A stretch of 64,000 bases of DNA from Chitinophaga sp. (GCF_017745275.1 NZ_JAGHZS010000001.1:620001-684000); one strand, 5' to 3'; shown: positions 1-8,945, numbered from the stretch's first letter. Notes: generated by a model from the letters alone, not told the origin. Numbers and translations: made by a program.

Positions 1-145
1 TTTCCTTCAGCTTCGGATGACTCACCCCGCAAGGCCGGCGGTTAATCACCAACACCTCCTTTACATCCGGATGCTGTAAACATTCATGCAATACCCCTTC
101 CCCTACCATACCTGTACTGCCTGTAATAATGGCTTTGATGTCCAT
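1..145 (-). CDS. NAD(P)-binding epimerase/oxidoreductase, N-terminal fragment
   Basis: This is the first 48 codons of a minus-strand gene cut by the window edge, starting at the ATG ending at 145. The visible peptide opens with MDIKAIITGSTGMVGEGVL, a beta strand followed by a GSTGMVGEG turn. That is the glycine-rich dinucleotide-binding loop of an extended or atypical short-chain dehydrogenase (Rossmann fold). The next strand ends in VLVINRRP, where NADP-preferring members carry arginines after the second strand, so NADPH is plausible. Substrate and function cannot be told from 48 residues. The rest of the gene lies to the left of the window. Confidence 0.6.
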   Translation of the reverse strand, partial: MDIKAIITGSTGMVGEGVLHECLQHPDVKEVLVINRRPCGVSHPKLKE

Positions 146-237
146 AGGATTCTTTTTACGTACTATTGAAATTAAATATTTAGTTCCAATAATTTGCAGG
201 AAGCCCTGTTGACGTTGTTGGTACGCCTTACATTTCT

Positions 238-268
238 TTTGTTTTTCTTAGCTGAAAAAATATCTTTG
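238..268 (+). promoter_or_regulatory. Predicted Bacteroidota promoter for the DUF3829 lipoprotein
   Basis: TTTG at 238-241 and TATCTTTG at 261-268 are separated by 19 bases. This is an exact match to the Bacteroidota primary-sigma consensus (TTTG, 19-21 bases, TAnnTTTG). The start codon follows 65 bases downstream, leaving a leader of about 58 bases. Confidence 0.7.
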
Positions 269-333
269 CCCCCGAAATGCCCCTGCACGCTATTGTGCAA
301 TTGATTAATCCGACTTAAACCAATACCATTTTT

Positions 334-1278
334 ATGATGAAAAGACCCATTCTGTACATTCCACTCAGCCTGGCGCTGTTCACTACTGTGCTGTCATGTA
401 ACAATACCGGGAAACCAGCCACCACCGCCTATGAAGAGAAATCAGCTTCCTCGGCGAATGATGTTATTGAATACACTAATCTCATCGTAGACCTCTCTAA
501 CAAAAACACGGGTTATGTAGTGCGCCTGGTAAAAAATGCAGACCGTGCCGCGGACGCGTTCAAAACAAAACCTACGTTTGCTTCCCTGGCCGGCATCATT
601 AAACCTATCATGATACCGATGATTCGTCATGGTAAAATTACCGCGGATAAACCCGTAGATGCCCTGAACAAAGAAGATCAAACCTTCTTCAAAGAAAAAG
701 TAGCCGCTTTCAACGGTTCTTTTGAAAAGCTGAAAACCACCTACGACAAACTGGACGACTACCTGAAAGCCCAGGACTACAAAGACGATAAAGGTGCAAA
801 AGGTATTGCCCTGGCTGATTCTATCCGTAACGATGCACAAGCCTTTTTTGAGATAAAAGAAGTGCTGATGAAAAGGGTAAGAGAAGTGGCAGATGCTAGC
901 GAAATCATCGTTCTCAAAGATAGCCCGCTGAAAGATTATATCGTGGCCATGAAAGCAGATATGCAATCTGTCCGCAACTTTATTGATCAACTGGAAAAAG
1001 GCGGGGAGGATTTTAACAAAATCAGCGCTGCTGCACAAACTGCCTACGAAACACTGGAAAAAGACCAGGCCGCACATGCAGCGATAGATCCAGCCAAAGC
1101 AGAAGGTAAAGCACCGTACTATAAATCGTTCTACGATAGCTTCCACGACTTCCTGCTGTTGTCGAAGAAAACATTGCGTGATGCCAAAGAAAAAGGCAGG
1201 CTTGGTGACAGTGACCTGGAAAGCCTCGATGGCGCCCTCGATACCATGATAGGAAGATATAACACCTTCACTAACTAA
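334..1278 (+). CDS. DUF3829 (YiiG-like) lipoprotein
   Basis: A 314-residue exported lipoprotein. The N-terminus has a basic start, a hydrophobic stretch and a lipobox TVLSC with the lipidated cysteine at residue 22. The mature part is almost entirely polar and helical, with many Lys, Asp and Ala residues. It begins with a segment around NDVIEYTNLIVDLSNKN that resembles the DUF3829/YiiG family; this is recognition by eye. The biochemical function of that family is unknown. Two adjacent ATGs (334 and 337) are possible starts. The gene stands alone, with its own promoter at 238-268 and a bidirectional terminator directly after it. Confidence 0.7.
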   Translation: MMKRPILYIPLSLALFTTVLSCNNTGKPATTAYEEKSASSANDVIEYTNLIVDLSNKNTGYVVRLVKNADRAADAFKTKPTFASLAGIIKPIMIPMIRHGKITADKPVDALNKEDQTFFKEKVAAFNGSFEKLKTTYDKLDDYLKAQDYKDDKGAKGIALADSIRNDAQAFFEIKEVLMKRVREVADASEIIVLKDSPLKDYIVAMKADMQSVRNFIDQLEKGGEDFNKISAAAQTAYETLEKDQAAHAAIDPAKAEGKAPYYKSFYDSFHDFLLLSKKTLRDAKEKGRLGDSDLESLDGALDTMIGRYNTFTN

Positions 1279-1290
1279 TGATATAAAAAA

Positions 1291-1312
1291 CCGCAGCCAG
1301 GATTGGCTGCGG
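1291..1312. terminator. Bidirectional intrinsic terminator
   Basis: An 8-bp perfect stem (CCGCAGCC / GGCTGCGG) with a 6-base loop is preceded by an A run and followed by TACTTTTC. It can end transcription of the plus-strand lipoprotein and of the minus-strand heme operon, which converge here. Confidence 0.8.
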
Positions 1313-1332
1313 TACTTTTCTTATCCACTCGT

Positions 1333-2283
1333 TTATCGTTGTAAACTCAACTCCGTTTTTGTAGCGAACTGTTGTAACGTTACACTAATCTCTTTCTCCA
1401 ACGCTTCGCCTGTTAATTCCTTCCGGAAAGCTTTCTGTTCCAGCGTCATCATCACTTTATACAGCGGCTCATTATTCACTTTGTGCTGCAGGTTAATCAC
1501 GCTGTTAGCGCCATACACCTTATCCCAGCTTTTACGTACCACTGCCCAGAATGCCTTGTTTTGTTCCCACCATGCTTTCGCTTGTGTACATTTTTTTTCA
1601 TCGGTGCGGTTATACGTATTCAATCCTTTTTCACCTACCAATACCTGGTCTTTTCCATTGGTGCGAATGATCTTGGCATTGTCCTGTTCATGTACAGATC
1701 CTGTAGCCGTGATTTCATGATGATTGGTACGGCGTAGCACGTTATAATCTTTGCGGGTAGTATACTCCCGGCGCGGCAACGGTGCATCGCTGGTAGATTC
1801 CCAGTAGTGGCGGCCATCTGCATGTACCCAGGAAGCAGCACCTTCATAGCGGGGTTCATCATCTACTCCATATACTTTTTGTGTCCACTGCCCTTTTACC
1901 TGTGCAGCAGGCAGCGTCACTTTCTTCCATTCGTTATCCTGGTTATAGGCCAGTAACTGCTGATTTTCATATTGCCAGTCTTCTGTCCAGTGTTTAATCA
2001 CCATGCTGTCTGCAATCAGCAAATGTTGCAATACAATACGGTTGCGATCTTCCGCCGCTACGGTAACATACTCCACAGCATCGGTAATTTTATGATAGCC
2101 TTTGGGCTTGTAACTGGTATCAGCAGGAAATGTTTCTGTGTATTCGAAGGTAACTTCCTGGCAACCGCACATGCTTTTAATAGCGGCTTTATCCTGAGCC
2201 AGTTTATCGTTACTTTTCTGCTGGGCGGTAGCGCTCCATGCTAAACAAGTGGCAGCAATGGTTAATCTGGTAATGTGTTTCAT
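1333..2283 (-). CDS. DUF6607 family protein of a heme-uptake locus
   Basis: A secreted protein of 316 residues counted from the ATG ending at 2283; an upstream in-frame ATG at 2295 would add four residues in front of the signal peptide. MKHITRLTIAATCLAWSATA is a plain signal peptide with no lipobox. The mature part contains a CGCQEVTFEY segment near the N-terminus and many Trp, Tyr and His residues. I recognise it as DUF6607-like, a family usually found beside HmuY and TonB receptors in Bacteroidota. It is the last gene of the receptor-HmuY-DUF6607 operon, 18 bases after hmuY. A role in handling heme or iron in the periplasm is inferred only from that context. Confidence 0.65.
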   Translation of the reverse strand: MKHITRLTIAATCLAWSATAQQKSNDKLAQDKAAIKSMCGCQEVTFEYTETFPADTSYKPKGYHKITDAVEYVTVAAEDRNRIVLQHLLIADSMVIKHWTEDWQYENQQLLAYNQDNEWKKVTLPAAQVKGQWTQKVYGVDDEPRYEGAASWVHADGRHYWESTSDAPLPRREYTTRKDYNVLRRTNHHEITATGSVHEQDNAKIIRTNGKDQVLVGEKGLNTYNRTDEKKCTQAKAWWEQNKAFWAVVRKSWDKVYGANSVINLQHKVNNEPLYKVMMTLEQKAFRKELTGEALEKEISVTLQQFATKTELSLQR

Positions 2284-2301
2284 GATATTATACAATTAAT
2301 A

Positions 2302-2892
2302 CTATTTGAAATTGCGGGAGCCATCTGCCTGGTATACATACCGGAAAGAATAATAGCGACGTTCAGATTTATCATCCGGTGTAGCCGGCGAATTTTTGTA
2401 GTAACTGGTGATTTCCAGTTTGGCGTACTTGCCTGTAGCAGTTTTCAGCACTATGATAGTACCAGCAACAGGGGTAATGATATGAGTAGTCATGTTGTAG
2501 GAATACCAGCCTGTAATAGCTTTGGTAGCCGCCGCATCAGTTTTGTAGCCTGCTGCAGGTGCTTCCACCAGGTTGTTATACACCCCGGTAATTACCTGTG
2601 CTTCCCCTTTACCGGGACCGCTGCTGCCACCGTTGATAATAAGGGTGGTAGACTTAAACCCGATATCCCATTTGCTGGTGGCGGAATCGCTGTTAGGGAT
2701 CACCTTATTATCTGCCAGGCTATAAAAAGTATACAGGTCTTTTCCTGCCGCGTCTCCGTCGATATTGGCCACTGTTTTTGATTGCAGGGTCACCACCGGT
2801 GCAGGCGTATTTTTATCATCATCTTTACTACAGGACGACAGGACAACGAAAGAGAGTAGCAGGGCGCCTGCCGAAAAAAATTGCTTGTTCAT
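2302..2892 (-). CDS. hmuY: HmuY-family heme-binding lipoprotein
   Basis: A 196-residue outer-surface lipoprotein with signal peptide and lipobox VLSSC (Cys21). The core reads as HmuY: an N-terminal YTFYSLADNKVI strand, WDIGFKSTTLIINGG in the middle, and a C-terminal ERRYYSFRYVYQADG motif. HmuY proteins capture heme and hand it to the TonB receptor. In Porphyromonas HmuY two histidines bind the iron. Here only one histidine stands out (in YNMTTHII), next to a methionine, so the axial ligands may differ, as in Met-using homologues. The gene sits 11 bases after the receptor gene and 18 bases before the DUF6607 gene, clearly in one operon. Confidence 0.85.
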   Translation of the reverse strand: MNKQFFSAGALLLSFVVLSSCSKDDDKNTPAPVVTLQSKTVANIDGDAAGKDLYTFYSLADNKVIPNSDSATSKWDIGFKSTTLIINGGSSGPGKGEAQVITGVYNNLVEAPAAGYKTDAAATKAITGWYSYNMTTHIITPVAGTIIVLKTATGKYAKLEITSYYKNSPATPDDKSERRYYSFRYVYQADGSRNFK

Positions 2893-2903
2893 ACAGGTAC
2901 TTG

Positions 2904-4976
2904 TTATTTATGGTTAGTGTGAAAAAAATTCCAGGTAGCACCCAGCGAATAAATCCGTCCGGGCATGGTAGCAATATGTTGTGCATCCGTATAATTAAAA
3001 AGATTTCCCAGGGTGGCCTGTAACCTCAATTGCTTACGGAATAAGGTTTTGGCGGCTGCCAGGTTAATAGTGGCATAGCCGGGTACAAATTCACTTTTCA
3101 GATCAGGTGTGTTATTGCCATTCTCATCTGTAAAGCCGTACTTGCTGCGATACAACACCCTGACATTAGCATCGATATCCAAACGGGGTTGGATATACGC
3201 AATTTTCAAGTTACCGGAATGCGGGGAGCGGTTAAACAATCCGAAATACTCGCTTTTCCGCAGGGCGCGGGTTTCACCTGTACCGGCATCTTTGGTATAT
3301 ACTTCCCCATTCTTTACTTTTTGATATAGCGCGTTATCCCTGGACCGGAGATATTGATAACCACCCGACAACTGCCAGTAACGCCCGATCTGTTGCGACA
3401 AAGACATCTCCGCTCCGGAAGTGGAAATACGCTTCAGATTCACATAACTATACACCGCCAGGTCATTGGTTTTTACAGCAATCACCCGGGTATCGATCAG
3501 GTTTTTCACATCATTGTAAAAGAAGTTAACTTTAACACCCGTGCTGGAAAACAACTTTCCTTCCACTCCTATATTATAAGACCAGGAGCTTTCCGCATCC
3601 AGGTCTTTTACCTGTGTGGGATCAATTTTCACTTCTTTGATTTGTCCCTGCTGCTGCATTTCCTTCAGGATATCTGCAGCCAGTTTGGTACCTGCTACGG
3701 TATATCCAACAGCAGCATTGTTGAAATGCAGGTACAGCTGCCTGAAGTCTGGTGCGCGGTAACCACGGCCCACCGCGCCGAGTATACGCCAGCGGGAATT
3801 GATATGGTAGGATACAGATACCTTCGGGCTCAACTGTGAAGGATACTGGTTATGTGTATCAAATCGTCCTCCCGCCAGGATGTTCCATTTTGTGGATGGT
3901 TTCCAGTTTTCCTGCAGAAAGATATAAGCCGAGTTAAACGCCATGCGATCGTCATACCGGGTGGCCTCCAGCGATTCATGTACATAGCCGATGCCTCCTG
4001 TGAGCTGATGCTGCGTATTCAATTGCCAGTCTGCCTGGTATTCCGGCTTTAAATATTGTTGTTTAAAGAAAGACAGGTCATACACCGATTTATCCTGTTG
4101 ATAGCGCATCTCTTCATTAGTGGAATACCGGGAGTAGTACAATCGTAATACCTGTCTGAAGTCCTTTCCCGGCGTATGACTTATCTGTGCAGAAGCATTC
4201 ATATCTTTCTCTTTGCCGATATCATCTACTACGCCTTTGGCATCATGGAAATAGCTGTTGTACCGTTGCGCGTAGTACCTGCCGGAAAGCGTAGTATGCC
4301 ATTTGGGTGACCAGTCCTGCTGCCAGCGCGACTGCCACGTTGCCGTTTTAAAAGGCGGTACCGTAGGTGCGGTAGCGTTACCAAGCGTATATCCGTTGCT
4401 GTTATAGGTACTTACTCCCGCGGTGAATGAACCATTTTGATACGGAATACGGGTGCTACCATCCAGGGTATACGTATTATTGGAACCATACCTTGCACCA
4501 ATGCTGGTTACACCGGTTTGCTTATTGTTGCTGGTAATAATATTAATCACCCCGGCCAGCGCATCACTACCATAGAGGGAAGACACCGGGCCTTTGATGA
4601 TCTCTATTCTTTCTATATTACTTACTACTATACGGGATAAGTCGAAGGTACCGGCAGTTCTGCCTATCAGCGGTTCGCCGTCCAGTAGTATTAAAGTATA
4701 TTCTGCTTCGAGACCCTGCATTTGCACACCGGTACCATGATTAGCTGTAATAAATAATCCTGTTTGCTCGGCCAGCACCTGCTGCAGCAACACGGCCCCC
4801 ATCGACTGCAACTGCTGTTTATTGATCACCGTAACCGGTACCGGCACCTGATCAATGAGCTGCTCGTTGCGCGTGGCGGAGACCACTACTTCGGGCAATA
4901 TTTTAGTGGTATCTGTTTGGGCAAAAAGGGTCCCTACCCGCATGATGCAGGTAACCAGGAATAAATATTTATACAT
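2904..4976 (-). CDS. hmuR: TonB-dependent outer-membrane receptor, probably for heme (HmuR-like)
   Basis: A 690-residue TonB-dependent receptor starting at the ATG ending at 4976; the reading frame stays open 15 codons further upstream, but only this start gives a proper signal peptide (MYKYLFLVTCIMRVGTLFA). The TonB box region is around ILPEVVVSATR. The plug domain (about 35-150) has VPVPVTVINKQQLQSMGA and RIEIIKGPVSSLYGSDALAG, and the remainder is a beta-barrel ending in SLGATWNFFHTNHK. There is no carboxypeptidase-like or STN extension, so it is not a SusC. Pairing with HmuY points to heme as the ligand. A cobalamin or siderophore ligand cannot be excluded by sequence alone. Confidence 0.85.
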   Translation of the reverse strand: MYKYLFLVTCIMRVGTLFAQTDTTKILPEVVVSATRNEQLIDQVPVPVTVINKQQLQSMGAVLLQQVLAEQTGLFITANHGTGVQMQGLEAEYTLILLDGEPLIGRTAGTFDLSRIVVSNIERIEIIKGPVSSLYGSDALAGVINIITSNNKQTGVTSIGARYGSNNTYTLDGSTRIPYQNGSFTAGVSTYNSNGYTLGNATAPTVPPFKTATWQSRWQQDWSPKWHTTLSGRYYAQRYNSYFHDAKGVVDDIGKEKDMNASAQISHTPGKDFRQVLRLYYSRYSTNEEMRYQQDKSVYDLSFFKQQYLKPEYQADWQLNTQHQLTGGIGYVHESLEATRYDDRMAFNSAYIFLQENWKPSTKWNILAGGRFDTHNQYPSQLSPKVSVSYHINSRWRILGAVGRGYRAPDFRQLYLHFNNAAVGYTVAGTKLAADILKEMQQQGQIKEVKIDPTQVKDLDAESSWSYNIGVEGKLFSSTGVKVNFFYNDVKNLIDTRVIAVKTNDLAVYSYVNLKRISTSGAEMSLSQQIGRYWQLSGGYQYLRSRDNALYQKVKNGEVYTKDAGTGETRALRKSEYFGLFNRSPHSGNLKIAYIQPRLDIDANVRVLYRSKYGFTDENGNNTPDLKSEFVPGYATINLAAAKTLFRKQLRLQATLGNLFNYTDAQHIATMPGRIYSLGATWNFFHTNHK

Positions 4977-5290
4977 CTTAAAGCTTATCTGAAATTGTGA
5001 GGCAAAAGTAAGGGGCCACAAAAAAAAGTCTTTACGAGTTCGGGAAACAAATTTGCGAAATCCGGAAAATTGGTCAACCTATTGAATGAAAAAAATCAGT
5101 GAGATGATACCGCAGTGTACAAAAAAAAGTAGTGGCCAGTCAACCCCAAAATAAGGTGGCTAACAAAATTATTTTGAGCTACTGCTGTGCGTTAGGAAAC
5201 AGTTAACATTCCTTTTTTCACAACCTGTATATTATTCCAACGGGAATCATTAAATTTATATTGCACCGAAGAAAAGGGTCATATAATGGT
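4977..5290. other. Divergent intergenic region between heme operon and sensor kinase
   Basis: These 314 bases separate two divergent start codons. A candidate minus-strand -7 box, TACTTTTG (plus-strand 5003-5010), lies about 27 bases before the receptor gene, but no well-spaced TTTG partner is present. I see no Fur-type palindrome, riboswitch or RNA gene. Confidence 0.4.
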
Positions 5291-6808
5291 ATGATTAACA
5301 CGGCTCAAAATAATTATATAGGGTTCGAAGTGCTCTTTAATCATGCCACCATTGGCATCCTGGTAGCCGATAGCCATAACGAAATCGTGATGGCTAATCC
5401 CTTCCTTCTTAACCAGTTTGGCTACACGAAAGAAGAAATCACCGGCCGCCAGGTAAGCCTGCTGCTGCCTCCTGATGAAAAAGAACATATCGCACTGCGA
5501 AAGAATGGCACCCGGTTCCCGGTAGAAATCAGCCATGGCGAACACAACACACCGGAAGGATTACTAACCATTACCTACGTCATCGATATTTCCGACCGGA
5601 AAATTTCCGAACAAACCCGGCAACAACTCGATCAGCAAAAAAAGGAAGCCGCCATTAAAGATGGTACCCTCCAGCGGATGAACAGCTTCCTCAACAGCCT
5701 CTGGAGCAATGCCGGAGCCATGATCATAGTGATCAACCCCGATGGATTTATCAAGTGGTTCAATCCCGCTGCCGAAAGAATACTCGGTTACAAAGCCAGC
5801 GAAGTAATAGATGTGTGTACTCCTCTCATGTTGCATAATCAACATGAAGTAGCTCTCCGGGCAGAAGAATTTTCCCGGCAATTGCAACAACCGGTAGAAC
5901 CCGGTATGGAAACACTCATTATCAAAGCGAAACTCAACATACTAAATGAATACGAGTGGAGTTATATCCGGAAAGACGGCACGTCCTTACCCGTATCTCT
6001 GACTGTATCTGCTATCCGCAATGGCAGCGAAATTACGGGCTATATCGGCGTGGCCATCGACCTGTCACGCATCAAAGAAGCCGAATCCGAATTACGGGTA
6101 TCCCTGGAAAAAGAAAGAGAGCTGAATGAACTGAAGTCCAGGTTTGTATCGCTCGCCTCCCACGAATTCCGGACACCGCTCAGCGCCATCCTTTCCTCCG
6201 TATACCTGGTATCCAAGTACGAAAGCGCGGAAGATATACCGAAGCGGAGTAAGCATATCCAGCGGATCATATCTTCCGTAAATATGCTGACAGACATCCT
6301 CAACGACTTCCTTTCCGTAGGCAAAATAGAAGAAGGGAAAATCCAGGTGCGCTACAGCACTTTTGAAACGGCCAAACACATCGGTAATATTCTCGGTGAA
6401 ATGGATGGCTTGAAAAAACCACGACAAAACATTTATTATGCACACCATGGTACGCCACAAACCAACCTGGATCCTACACTGCTGAAACACATTGTGATGA
6501 ACCTGGTGTCCAACGCCATCAAATTTTCCCCGGAAGGAGGCATCATTTCTATTCGTACACAAGGTACGGACAACTCCTTCCTGCTATCGGTAAAAGACCG
6601 GGGGATCGGCATTTCCGCAGAAGACCGGCAACACCTGTTTGAACGCTTCTTCCGTAGCCAGCAGGTGGCTAACATCCAGGGCACCGGCCTGGGTTTACAC
6701 ATTGTAGCCAGGTATGCAGAACTGATGAATGGCACCGTATCCTGCAACAGCACACCCGAAAATGGTACAGAGTTTATCATTTCCCTTCCTCTCCCCCAAA
6801 ACCAATGA
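5291..6808 (+). CDS. Cytosolic PAS-PAS sensor histidine kinase
   Basis: A 505-residue kinase, taking the ATG at 5291; a TTG ten codons upstream is an alternative start. No membrane segment is visible, so it senses an internal signal. PAS 1 (about 10-110) contains GILVADSHNEIVMANPF. A short coiled coil precedes PAS 2 (about 130-265, MIIVINPDGFIKWFNPAAER). The HisKA domain carries the H box SHEFRTP with the phosphorylated His at residue 291. The ATPase domain has N (LVSNAIKFSPEGG), G1 (DRGIGIS), F (FERFFRS) and G2 (GTGLGLH) boxes. All catalytic boxes are intact. The stop overlaps the start of the regulator gene by four bases (ATGA), so the two form a coupled two-component system. Confidence 0.9.
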   Translation: MINTAQNNYIGFEVLFNHATIGILVADSHNEIVMANPFLLNQFGYTKEEITGRQVSLLLPPDEKEHIALRKNGTRFPVEISHGEHNTPEGLLTITYVIDISDRKISEQTRQQLDQQKKEAAIKDGTLQRMNSFLNSLWSNAGAMIIVINPDGFIKWFNPAAERILGYKASEVIDVCTPLMLHNQHEVALRAEEFSRQLQQPVEPGMETLIIKAKLNILNEYEWSYIRKDGTSLPVSLTVSAIRNGSEITGYIGVAIDLSRIKEAESELRVSLEKERELNELKSRFVSLASHEFRTPLSAILSSVYLVSKYESAEDIPKRSKHIQRIISSVNMLTDILNDFLSVGKIEEGKIQVRYSTFETAKHIGNILGEMDGLKKPRQNIYYAHHGTPQTNLDPTLLKHIVMNLVSNAIKFSPEGGIISIRTQGTDNSFLLSVKDRGIGISAEDRQHLFERFFRSQQVANIQGTGLGLHIVARYAELMNGTVSCNSTPENGTEFIISLPLPQNQ

Positions 6809-7869
6809 ACATGGAAAAAATACTGCTGATAGAAGACAATCCTACTATCTGTGAAAATGTGGCTGAAATACTGGAGTTGGCAAACTACCAGGTACTCACC
6901 GCCGCCAATGGAAAAGAAGGCGTATCTATGGCCCTGGAACATCTCCCGGACCTCATTGTATGCGACATTATGATGCCGGTACTCGATGGATATGGTGTAT
7001 TACATATGCTCCATAAAAACAAAGCCCTACAAACCACACCGTTTATTTTCCTCACCGCCAAAGCAGAAAGAACAGATATGCGGAAAGGGATGGAAATGGG
7101 CGCCGATGATTACATCACCAAACCGTTTGAAGGCACGGAACTACTCAGTGCTATTGAAAGCCGCCTTAAACGCTGCGCTGAAATAAAACACACCCCTGCC
7201 AGTGGTCTGCAGGGCTTTAATATGCTGCTGGCAGCCAGCAGCGGCGCCGACCAGCTATCGCTCCTGAAAGAAGACCGTAATACCCATCACTATAAAAAGA
7301 AACAAAGTATTTATGCCGCCGGCAACCGCCCGGAATATTTATACTACCTCGTACAAGGAAAAGTAAAAACCTATAAACGCAATGATGAGGGCAAAGAGCT
7401 CATCATCGGCCTCTATAATGAAGGCGATTTCCTCGGTTATAACGCGCTGCTGGAAGGCGGTAATTACCAGGAAAATGCGGAAGCCATGGAAGACACCACC
7501 CTGGCGCTAATTCCTCACCAGGATTTCGAGCAGCTCATCAGCAGCAACCCGGAAGTACTGGGGAAATTTATCCGGCTGCTCTCCCGTGAAATGGCAGAAA
7601 AAGAACAGCAATTGATTGGCCTGGCTTATAATTCCCTGCGCAAAAAAGTAGCGGAAGCATTAATTATGCTGGAGAAAAAATACAATACAACAGGTAATAA
7701 AAATTTTACGATAGATATCAGTCGCGAGAACCTGGCGGCAGTAGCGGGCGTTGCTAAGGAGTCGCTCATCCGTACCCTGGGTGATTTCAGGGATGAAAGA
7801 CTGATTGCATTGAAAGAGGGACAAATAGCAGCGTTGTCGGTGAAGAAACTCTCCGAAATGATCAATTAA
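6805..7869 (+). CDS. Response regulator fused to a CRP/FNR-type DNA-binding protein
   Basis: This 354-residue protein joins a receiver domain to a CRP-like transcription factor. The receiver (1-125) has ILLIEDN, the phospho-acceptor Asp54 in VCDIMMPVLDG, a Thr in FLTAKAE and Lys in ITKPFEG. A linker leads to a cyclic-nucleotide-type beta roll (about 165-265, YYLVQGKVKTYKRNDEGKE then YNEGDFLGY). A winged helix follows (about 280-354), with the recognition region SRENLAAVAGVAKESLIRTL. No cysteines typical of FNR iron-sulfur clusters are present. It is translated from an ATGA overlap with the kinase gene, its evident partner. The target genes are not shown by the sequence. Confidence 0.9.
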   Translation: MNMEKILLIEDNPTICENVAEILELANYQVLTAANGKEGVSMALEHLPDLIVCDIMMPVLDGYGVLHMLHKNKALQTTPFIFLTAKAERTDMRKGMEMGADDYITKPFEGTELLSAIESRLKRCAEIKHTPASGLQGFNMLLAASSGADQLSLLKEDRNTHHYKKKQSIYAAGNRPEYLYYLVQGKVKTYKRNDEGKELIIGLYNEGDFLGYNALLEGGNYQENAEAMEDTTLALIPHQDFEQLISSNPEVLGKFIRLLSREMAEKEQQLIGLAYNSLRKKVAEALIMLEKKYNTTGNKNFTIDISRENLAAVAGVAKESLIRTLGDFRDERLIALKEGQIAALSVKKLSEMIN

Positions 7870-8243
7870 TTCTCTTTGGCGATAAATAAGAGGAAGGCGA
7901 CTTTCACTTTTTCATGGCCCGCCATCATGCCCTTTACATCATTTTCCAATACTGAAAAAGAATGCGGCGCAGCGATGCCTTCGGGCTGTTGCTCCAGCCA
8001 GCTGAGTTGTTCCCCGATCTCATGCCGGAGCAGGATCATCGATTCCTCGCGCGCCAGCATGGTGAGCTGAAATTCTTCGGCTTCTTCAATAAAGGAACGA
8101 CGGCTGGTTCCACGCAGCGCGGCGGCCAGGCGATTAATCAGGGTAGCATTGTCTTCCCTCAAGGTTTTCAGTATCCGGATCCATGTCCTGCAAACTTCCT
8201 GGTACTCAAGATAGGGTGGATCACGCTGCAGTTCGTAAGACAT
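7866..8243 (-). CDS. Uncharacterised helical protein
   Basis: A 125-residue cytosolic protein with no signal peptide and no family I recognise. It is predicted mostly helical and charged (TWIRILKTLREDNATLINRL, RRSFIEEAEEFQLTMLARE). Its stop codon overlaps the end of the receiver-CRP gene by four bases, tail to tail. It follows the next gene on the same strand after a 9-base gap, so the two are probably co-transcribed and perhaps form one complex. No function can be assigned. Confidence 0.6.
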   Translation of the reverse strand: MSYELQRDPPYLEYQEVCRTWIRILKTLREDNATLINRLAAALRGTSRRSFIEEAEEFQLTMLAREESMILLRHEIGEQLSWLEQQPEGIAAPHSFSVLENDVKGMMAGHEKVKVAFLLFIAKEN

Positions 8244-8252
8244 TTTTGTTCG

Positions 8253-8945
8253 CTAGTTGTAATAGGTTTGAAGTCCATTCAGGTTTTTGTCGGTCTCCCA
8301 TCTCTTCAACAACTGACAAAGGTTTTTTTGTATAAAATATAATTGCTTAATCTCTGCCTGCAAAGCGACCAGTTGCCCGGCCGGTCCCTGTGGAATCGCA
8401 TATTCCTTTTCCACTACTTCCTCCATCAGATGCACAATGGACTTGCTTTGCAAAACAAATTCCTTTACCAGTTTATATACCTTGCTGATATGATCATATC
8501 CCTGTTCTGGAAACACATCTCCTTTCTTTGGTTTCAATACCGGCTTTAACTCTTCTTTCAGGTTGCGTAATACTACGCTATGATATACCGATACTTCACG
8601 GTAATAGTGAATAAACAGTTCGTTAAAATCCTGGAGAACACCCGGGGTAGGGCTGGCCATTTCCTGCATCTTCGTATAAAAATCTTCCATTTTGGCCAGC
8701 ACCTGCGCGGCCTGTGGGATCGCCCGGTGTGTTATATAATCATCTACATCTTCAGCATGACCTGTATTATAGTCCAACACCTTCAACTTCATATCCAGCA
8801 GGTTTTTCACACCCGACTGCCGGTTGTACTGCCTGAAAATATGATTCCCGTATTTGCGTAAGTGCTTGATGGGAAAAAATAGAAAACCTTCGCAAAATTT
8901 GCGTTGCCGGGAAGTAGGTGTTAGTCCACTAAACATGATTTGCAT
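8253..8945 (-). CDS. Uncharacterised helical protein
   Basis: A protein of up to 230 residues with no recognised family. Possible starts are the ATGs ending at 8945 and 8936, or an internal one ending at 8792 (MKLKVLDYNTG) that would remove a basic N-terminal stretch of 51 residues. The rest is helical and rich in Lys, Glu and Leu, for instance EELKPVLKPKKGDVF and HLMEEVVEKEY, and reads like a four-helix bundle or a coiled-coil partner. It is first in a two-gene unit with the 125-residue protein at 7866-8243. A 10-bp hairpin lies upstream at 8965-8992. Confidence 0.55.
   Translation of the reverse strand: MQIMFSGLTPTSRQRKFCEGFLFFPIKHLRKYGNHIFRQYNRQSGVKNLLDMKLKVLDYNTGHAEDVDDYITHRAIPQAAQVLAKMEDFYTKMQEMASPTPGVLQDFNELFIHYYREVSVYHSVVLRNLKEELKPVLKPKKGDVFPEQGYDHISKVYKLVKEFVLQSKSIVHLMEEVVEKEYAIPQGPAGQLVALQAEIKQLYFIQKNLCQLLKRWETDKNLNGLQTYYN

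Noticed and set aside
442..1146. A 234-codon open frame antisense to the DUF3829 lipoprotein gene
   Set aside because: It has no motif, is rich in Phe, Cys and His as expected of a shadow frame, and the sense gene has promoter, lipobox and terminator.
4977..5290. A Fur box or cobalamin riboswitch ahead of the TonB receptor
   Set aside because: No GATAATGAT-type palindrome and no B12-box-like sequence could be found.
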